A DNA stretch of 32,532 nt from positions 1 through 32,532 of the forward strand of contig PMIE01000060.1 in assembly GCA_003156975.1 (NCBI GenBank), in the 5' to 3' direction. Under the pieces are notes generated by a model. That model saw only the letters and a program-made list of their open reading frames with translations. It did not search any database and had not been told where the DNA came from. Both the position numbers and the translations under genes were made by a program. The first letter of the stretch is position 1; every line of letters starts with the position of its first letter. Below are positions 27,418 to 32,532 of the stretch, in pieces. This DNA is from Chloroflexota bacterium (GTDB taxonomy: Bacteria; Chloroflexota; Limnocylindria; Limnocylindrales; CSP1-4).

Positions 27418-28446
27418 CTACAGTCCTTCGGCCACCTCTTGGGCTTCGCTGCTCCCCGCATATGCGATGAGGAATGAGTCCACTGCGTCGGGATCCCATT
27501 GCTCGCCACGGCCATCCTCCAGCCTCTGGAACGCCACGGCCGGCGCGAGAGCCGCCCTGTATGGCCTGTCCGTCGTCATCGCGTCGAAGGCGTCCGCCAC
27601 GGCCACGACTCGGGCGGCCAGCGGTATCGCCTCACCCCGAAGGCCGTATGGGTAGCCGGTTCCGTCGAAGTGCTCGTGATGGTGCAGAACGGCCGGTTCC
27701 GGGCCATCGAATGCTCGAAGAGGCCGCACTATCTCCGCTCCGGCCTCCGGGTGCTTCCGCACCAGGGCGAACTCCGTGCGATCCAGTGACCCGGGCTTGA
27801 GGAGGACGCTGTCGGGCACGGCGATCTTGCCAAGGTCGTGCAGCAAGCCGCCGAGTCGGACGCCTTCCACTTCACGATCCGACATACCCATTCGCCGAGC
27901 AACCTCAACGGACCGATCGGCTACGCGGCGAAGATGCTTCTCGGTGTAGTTGTCGCGAGCCTCAACAGTCCTTGCCAGGGCCACAACCACTGCCTCGATG
28001 CTGACGAGGTGGTCTGTCAGGCGCTTCGTCCGCAGCAGCGAGCGGACTCGGACCAGCAGTTCTTCGATGTCGAATGGCTTGCCAACGAACTCGTCCGATC
28101 CCGCGGCCAGAGCTCGGAGGCGCTGTTCTCGCGTAGTGAGACCGGTAATGTGGATGACAGGCGTGAGATGCGTGGCCGGGTCGCTCTTGATTCTCCGGCA
28201 GATGTCGATGCCGTCGATCTCCGGCATGGTGATGTCGAGAATCAGCAGATCCGGCCGTTCGGCCTCCGCCAGAGCCAGGGCTTCGCGTCCCGTGGCCGCT
28301 TCGGTCACCCGGTAGCCGGCGGGCTCCAGGATGCGTCGCAGGAGCTTACGCGCCGCCGGCTCGTCGTCGGCAACCAGCACCGTGGCCGGCGATAGTGCGC
28401 GCAGTGAGTCGATCTGGGGCATCGCCAGCGCCTCTTTGTTGATCAA
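27418..28446 (-). CDS. Response regulator with HD-GYP domain (putative c-di-GMP phosphodiesterase, RpfG-like)
   Basis: Receiver VLVADDEPAARKLLRRIL, LLILDITMPEIDGIDICRRI; HD-GYP GLLHDLGKIAVPDSVLLKPGSL, LHHHEHFDGTGYPYGLRGEAIPLAARVVAVADAFDAMTTDRPYR; TTG start at 28446 or ATG at 28422. Confidence 0.93.
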   Translation of the reverse strand: MINKEALAMPQIDSLRALSPATVLVADDEPAARKLLRRILEPAGYRVTEAATGREALALAEAERPDLLILDITMPEIDGIDICRRIKSDPATHLTPVIHITGLTTREQRLRALAAGSDEFVGKPFDIEELLVRVRSLLRTKRLTDHLVSIEAVVVALARTVEARDNYTEKHLRRVADRSVEVARRMGMSDREVEGVRLGGLLHDLGKIAVPDSVLLKPGSLDRTEFALVRKHPEAGAEIVRPLRAFDGPEPAVLHHHEHFDGTGYPYGLRGEAIPLAARVVAVADAFDAMTTDRPYRAALAPAVAFQRLEDGRGEQWDPDAVDSFLIAYAGSSEAQEVAEGL

Positions 28447-28452
28447 GAGGGA

Positions 28453-28458
28453 ATGCTA
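28453..28458 (-). promoter_or_regulatory. -10-like box TAGCAT, 6 nt before TTG of HD-GYP regulator
   Basis: TAGCAT-tccctc-TTG on minus strand. Confidence 0.45.
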
Positions 28459-28533
28459 GACCGAGAAGGGGCCTGTGTGGGACTCGTCCAGCCAGCCGAA
28501 ACGTTTCATCCATGCGCCAAGCGGGACGCGAAC

Positions 28534-29544
28534 CTAGGCGCCCAGCCCAAGAAAGGTCCTCAGCCGGGACCGCGTGACTCGGAGGAGCGTCTCGATCGTT
28601 CGCTCCGGGCTGCGCCGCCAGCGGATGTGCCACACGTTTGCAGCCGCGGCGCCGGCCTGAGCCGCACCCGGCCACGTCGAGGGCATCAGCCAGCGGAACG
28701 CCTCCGGGTGACGCCATGCCCACGGCACGATGGCCCAGATGAAGACCAGGTAGTCCACCCGCAGTGGGCGCTGGAACGAGAACAGCACCTGGAGTTGGAC
28801 AAGGGTCGCCGGAAGAGTCACCGCCGTGAGGATCAGGGCCAGGACGAACCAGGCAAGTCCCCATAGACGCCCACGCGGCGACATGAAGGGCCAGAAGACG
28901 CCCGGTACCCACTTCACCGTTGTCGCGACCATCCAGAGCAAGCCGGCCAAAGCCGGTCCCGAGAACTGGGCTCCGAAAAGCAGAAGAGTCAGCGGCAGAT
29001 TGATGTTGCCGGTGTCGAGGTTGGCGGCCAGCGGGAACGCCAGAAGGACGAGCAGGATGGCCGTGGTCATTGGACGGCGCTTGTAGGCCCAGTGAACGCT
29101 CCACACCAGGGCGATGATGGTGGCGCCGCGCCATACGAACCAGGCCACGTCCCATGGCAGAACGGACCACGGCACGAAGAGAGGCAGCATCCAGGGGGAG
29201 TAGACATAGGGCATGAACGGGCCCAACGGGTGATACGGGTCGCCGCCGCTGAGCCACAGGCGGCCCGCCGCCCAGTAGGCCCGAGTATCGGCCCCGGCGG
29301 CCTCGCCCCGCGCAAGGAGACCCGCCAGCACCAGGCCGCCGACGACGCCCAGGATCACCATCAGCAGCAGCCGTCGCGGGTCTCGAATGCGATGGAACTC
29401 ATGGCGTATTGCCCGGCGGAAGACCCCGGCGCGCCGCCGCGTCGGCGTATCGACTCGCGCCGCGGCCGGCAGACTCGCCACTTGCTCCGAGACGCGATCG
29501 GAGACCATGGCGACACGCGGCAACACGGGCTGGCGTGCCGACAT
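28534..29544 (-). CDS. Polytopic membrane protein, GT87/DUF2029-like glycosyltransferase
   Basis: ADTRAYWAAGRLWLSGGDPYHPLGPFMPYVYSPWMLPLFVPWSVLP, TVKWVPGVFWPF, multiple TM; AGGAGGAG upstream of ATG. Confidence 0.75.
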   Translation of the reverse strand: MSARQPVLPRVAMVSDRVSEQVASLPAAARVDTPTRRRAGVFRRAIRHEFHRIRDPRRLLLMVILGVVGGLVLAGLLARGEAAGADTRAYWAAGRLWLSGGDPYHPLGPFMPYVYSPWMLPLFVPWSVLPWDVAWFVWRGATIIALVWSVHWAYKRRPMTTAILLVLLAFPLAANLDTGNINLPLTLLLFGAQFSGPALAGLLWMVATTVKWVPGVFWPFMSPRGRLWGLAWFVLALILTAVTLPATLVQLQVLFSFQRPLRVDYLVFIWAIVPWAWRHPEAFRWLMPSTWPGAAQAGAAAANVWHIRWRRSPERTIETLLRVTRSRLRTFLGLGA

Positions 29545-29787
29545 AGACCGTCTCCTCCTGCAGATGCGTCAAGCGGATGATGCGAGTCCCGGACCGGACG
29601 CGCAAGGCCAGAGCGGGCTCACGAGGGCGTTTTGGTGCGCGCGCGCCACGATCAGCGGGCGGGCGATCCCCGGACGAGGCACAAATGCCGGCCGCATCTG
29701 ATCCGGATCTGATCTTGCGCGCTGCGCGTATCGGCCCGGTTGTTTCGGAACGCATCGCTCGCGGTGCAGCCGTTAGGCTATCGCCTT

Positions 29788-31077
29788 GTGAATCGCTCCA
29801 TCGTTTCGATGCTCCTGGCCACATTCGTGCTTCGGGTAAGTACGGCCATCACCGGCGGCCTGCTCGTCTTTCTGGTTGCCGATGTCACGCGGGGCAACGG
29901 CACGGGCCCAAGCGTCCAGGCGCTTCTCTCCGGCGGGTTCTACACCACGGAGCTGACCGGAGCGATCGTTTTTGGGGTCCTGGCAGATCGATACGGGCGC
30001 AAGGTCATCATGCTGCTGGGCCCCATCTTCGGCGGCATCGCCGTCTTCATGACCGGCCTGACGACCCACATTCCGGTCCTGTTCGTCACGCGGCTGCTGG
30101 AGGGCGGGTCGACGGCCGCGTCGGTCCCCTCAACCCTGGGCTTCATCGCGGCCGAGACCGCCGACGACGAGAGGCTTCGCGGCCGCGTCGTCTCGCTCTT
30201 CGAGCTTGTCTCCCTGGGTGGGATGCTGGCCGTGGGTCCGGCGCTCTCCGGCATTCTGTGGGACCGCCTTGGCCGCCCGGCGTTCTTTCTCAACTGCGTC
30301 TTCTACGCGATGGCCCTGTGCCTGTACGCGTACGGAGTTCACGAGGTCAGGACAAGTCGCCGGGTCGATGTCGCTGCCTCGTCGGACATTCACGAGAAGA
30401 CGGTGTCTCCCGTCTCGCGCTACATGCGGATCGTGACGAACCGAAAGGTCCTGCTGTTTGCGCCAACATGGCTCGCAATTAACGCGACTCTGGGCCTGTG
30501 GGCAATTCAGGCACCGCTCCTGCTCACAGGCAACAAGCACGATCCGGGCCAGTTCCTGATGCGGGGAATCTCGGCTACCTCGATCGGCATCGGCGAGGCC
30601 GTCCTGGCCGTGGTCTTCGGAGCGGGGCTTCTGTTCTGGGGTTTGACCTACGCCAGATTTCGTCGGACCACGATGATGCTGATGGGCGTGGGCGCCTTCG
30701 TCGCAATGGCGTTCGACGTTCTCGCGGTGAACCATCTTGGCGGCACGTCAACGACCATCCTCCTCGGGCTCGGAGGGGTGGGCGTAGTGGCCCTCTTCGT
30801 GATGTCCGGAGCCACTCCGGCGGCGCTCGGACTGCTCGCCGATGTCAGCGAGGGCTTTGAGGAGGACCGCAGCGCGATCATGGGTCTGTACTCGGTCTTC
30901 CTCGGGCTGGGGCAGGTGGTCGGGGCCGTCCTCGGCGGACTTGCGGCGACCTGGAACGGCATCGACGGCTTGATAGTGGCCACGGCAGCGTTGCTGGCGG
31001 TGGGGGTGATCGCGCTGGTGAACCTTCGAGCCCACGAGGGCTCAATTCTCGAAGCAGCATTCAAGGAGGAGCGATGA
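29788..31077 (+). CDS. MFS transporter
   Basis: VFGVLADRYGRKVIMLLGPIFGGIAVFMTGL, RLLEGGSTAASVPSTLGFIAAETADDERLRGRVVSLFELVSLGGMLAVGPALSGILWDRLGRPAFF; probable GTG start at 29788. Confidence 0.88.
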   Translation: MNRSIVSMLLATFVLRVSTAITGGLLVFLVADVTRGNGTGPSVQALLSGGFYTTELTGAIVFGVLADRYGRKVIMLLGPIFGGIAVFMTGLTTHIPVLFVTRLLEGGSTAASVPSTLGFIAAETADDERLRGRVVSLFELVSLGGMLAVGPALSGILWDRLGRPAFFLNCVFYAMALCLYAYGVHEVRTSRRVDVAASSDIHEKTVSPVSRYMRIVTNRKVLLFAPTWLAINATLGLWAIQAPLLLTGNKHDPGQFLMRGISATSIGIGEAVLAVVFGAGLLFWGLTYARFRRTTMMLMGVGAFVAMAFDVLAVNHLGGTSTTILLGLGGVGVVALFVMSGATPAALGLLADVSEGFEEDRSAIMGLYSVFLGLGQVVGAVLGGLAATWNGIDGLIVATAALLAVGVIALVNLRAHEGSILEAAFKEER

Positions 31078-31919
31078 CGGTCGCCATCGTCACCGATTCG
31101 GGCTCTGATCTCACGCCGGCTCAGATCCAGGAAACCGGCATCCGGCAGGTTCCATTGTCGGTTTCCTTTGGAGAGCAATCCTTCCTGTCGCCCGCCGAGC
31201 TCACCCCGGAGGCGTTCTGGGAGAGGATGGGCACCCCGGACTGCCCATTCCCTCTGACTGCCGCGCCCAGTGTCGGCCTCTTCAAGCAGGCGTTCGACAG
31301 AGCTTTCGAGGAAGGCCACGACGGGGTTGTGTGCGTCTGCCTGTCCGAAGGTCTCTCGTCCACCGTCAGACACGCTCAGCTGGCCAGGGAGATGCTGCCT
31401 GCCAGGCAGATATTTGTCGTCGACTCCAAGTCCGCCTCGATGGGTTCGGGCGCGCTGGCCATGCGCGGAGTGGCGTTGGCCGGGGCCGGCCTTTCGGCCG
31501 CGGAGATCAGCTCGAAGCTCCAGGAGATGCGGGACGTCACGACCCTCTTCGTCGGCCTGGACACGCTGGACTACCTGCGCAAGGGTGGCCGCATCAGTTA
31601 CGCCAAAGCGGCGATCGGCGGCCTTCTGGCGATCAAGCCGATCATCACTGTGATTGACGGCCTGGTGGCCGTCACGGACCAGCCGCGGACCCGCTCCAAG
31701 GCAATCGAGCGAGTCGTGGAACTCATGACCGACAGACCCGTCACGGAGCTCCACCTGATGTACTCACCGCCCGCCGACATCGAAGCGTTCCGCAGCGCGG
31801 TACTGGCTAAGATGCCGGAGCCGGCCCCGAAGGTGGTTACCGTGCAGATCATCGGGCCGGTCATCGGGGTCCACATCGGGCCCGGCGCGTACGGCGGCAT
31901 CCTGGTTCATGAGATCTAG
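31074..31919 (+). CDS. degV: DegV family (fatty-acid-binding) protein
   Basis: VAIVTDSGSDLTPAQIQETGIRQVPLSVSFGEQSF, TAAPSVGLFKQAFDRAFEEGHDGVVCVCLSEGLSSTVRHAQLA, VDSKSASMGSGALAM, LRKGGRISYAKAAIGGLLAIKPII, IGPVIGVHIGPGAYG; ATGA overlap with upstream MFS. Confidence 0.95.
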   Translation: MTVAIVTDSGSDLTPAQIQETGIRQVPLSVSFGEQSFLSPAELTPEAFWERMGTPDCPFPLTAAPSVGLFKQAFDRAFEEGHDGVVCVCLSEGLSSTVRHAQLAREMLPARQIFVVDSKSASMGSGALAMRGVALAGAGLSAAEISSKLQEMRDVTTLFVGLDTLDYLRKGGRISYAKAAIGGLLAIKPIITVIDGLVAVTDQPRTRSKAIERVVELMTDRPVTELHLMYSPPADIEAFRSAVLAKMPEPAPKVVTVQIIGPVIGVHIGPGAYGGILVHEI

Positions 31920-32202
31920 CAGGGTCTGAGGCTGGACGCCGTCCGTGCCATCGATTCAGTTGGCCGGGCGGCAATGGAGTAGCGCAACGTTAGGCTATTC
32001 GTCCCATGGGCCAATGACATCGGGTAGTGGCGTGCTTTGGCGGGAGGGCTATACTCAGCTCCAGATGGATCCTGCGGTGCTGCTCTCCGATGCCAATTTG
32101 GAAGGCCGCCGCTACATTGCCGGGACCGTCTGAGGGCGAGGTTCTGCCCGTCGGCAACACGAGCCGGCAGGAAGCGCCGCTTCCGCGACGACGGTCAAGG
32201 CC

Positions 32203-32532
32203 ATGGAGGGTATCCGGCCAATGGCGACCGAGCAGATCGCTGTAGCGATCAACGCATGGCACGTCGCCCAGCAGCAGTTCGATCTTGCTGCAGAGCGCCT
32301 CAACCTGTCCCCGGGTCTTCGCAAGGTCCTTCGCGAGCCCAAACGCGAACTGACCGTCCACTTCCCCGTGAAGATGGACGACGGCTCGGTTGAGGTTTTC
32401 ACTGGCTATCGTGTCCAGCACAACCTGAGCCGTGGACCTGCCAAGGGCGGCATCCGCTACCACCAGAACGTGACCCTCGACGAAGTCAAGGCTCTGGCCA
32501 TGTGGATGACGTGGAAGTGCGCCGTCGTCGGC
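32203..32532 (+). CDS. Glu/Leu/Phe/Val dehydrogenase, N-terminal part (runs off the window)
   Basis: Direct translation from ATG 32203: [110 protein letters not shown]; open to window end, so absent from the ORF track. Confidence 0.95.
   Translation, partial: MEGIRPMATEQIAVAINAWHVAQQQFDLAAERLNLSPGLRKVLREPKRELTVHFPVKMDDGSVEVFTGYRVQHNLSRGPAKGGIRYHQNVTLDEVKALAMWMTWKCAVVG

Noticed and set aside
1-32532. CRISPR array, transposon, integron or prophage
   Set aside because: No spaced direct repeats, transposase, integrase or phage structural genes seen in any frame

Overview
High-GC, gene-dense bacterial chromosome segment. Protein style and compact organisation suggest a Chloroflexota-like genome, but this is inference and taxonomy was not tested. 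No rRNA, CRISPR array, transposase or phage module was seen. From left to right: (1) DUF5666-like exported protein, OmpR-type response regulator and histidine kinase; (2) TauE/SafE permease (-); (3) Ig-like/CAP-domain secreted protein (-), tRNA-His(GTG) (-) and a second CAP-domain protein (+); (4) MacB/LolD-type ABC ATPase, FtsX-type permease and BioY; (5) GNAT, Ku and a predicted PD-(D/E)XK nuclease, all on the - strand; (6) MerR regulator with two overlapping MFS transporters; (7) ECF sigma factor translationally coupled to a membrane-anchored Asp-box (BNR) beta-propeller (-); (8) GNAT (-), DoxX, and a lipoprotein serine hydrolase; (9) full-length Lhr helicase coupled to a small uncharacterised protein; (10) HD-GYP response regulator (-) and GT87-like membrane protein (-); (11) MFS coupled to DegV; (12) start of a Glu/Leu dehydrogenase cut by the window edge. 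Most worth follow-up: the nuclease next to Ku (possible end-processing factor), the ECF sigma/beta-propeller pair, the small protein coupled to Lhr, and a recurring TANNNT box exactly 6 nt upstream of start codons, which suggests widespread leaderless transcription.
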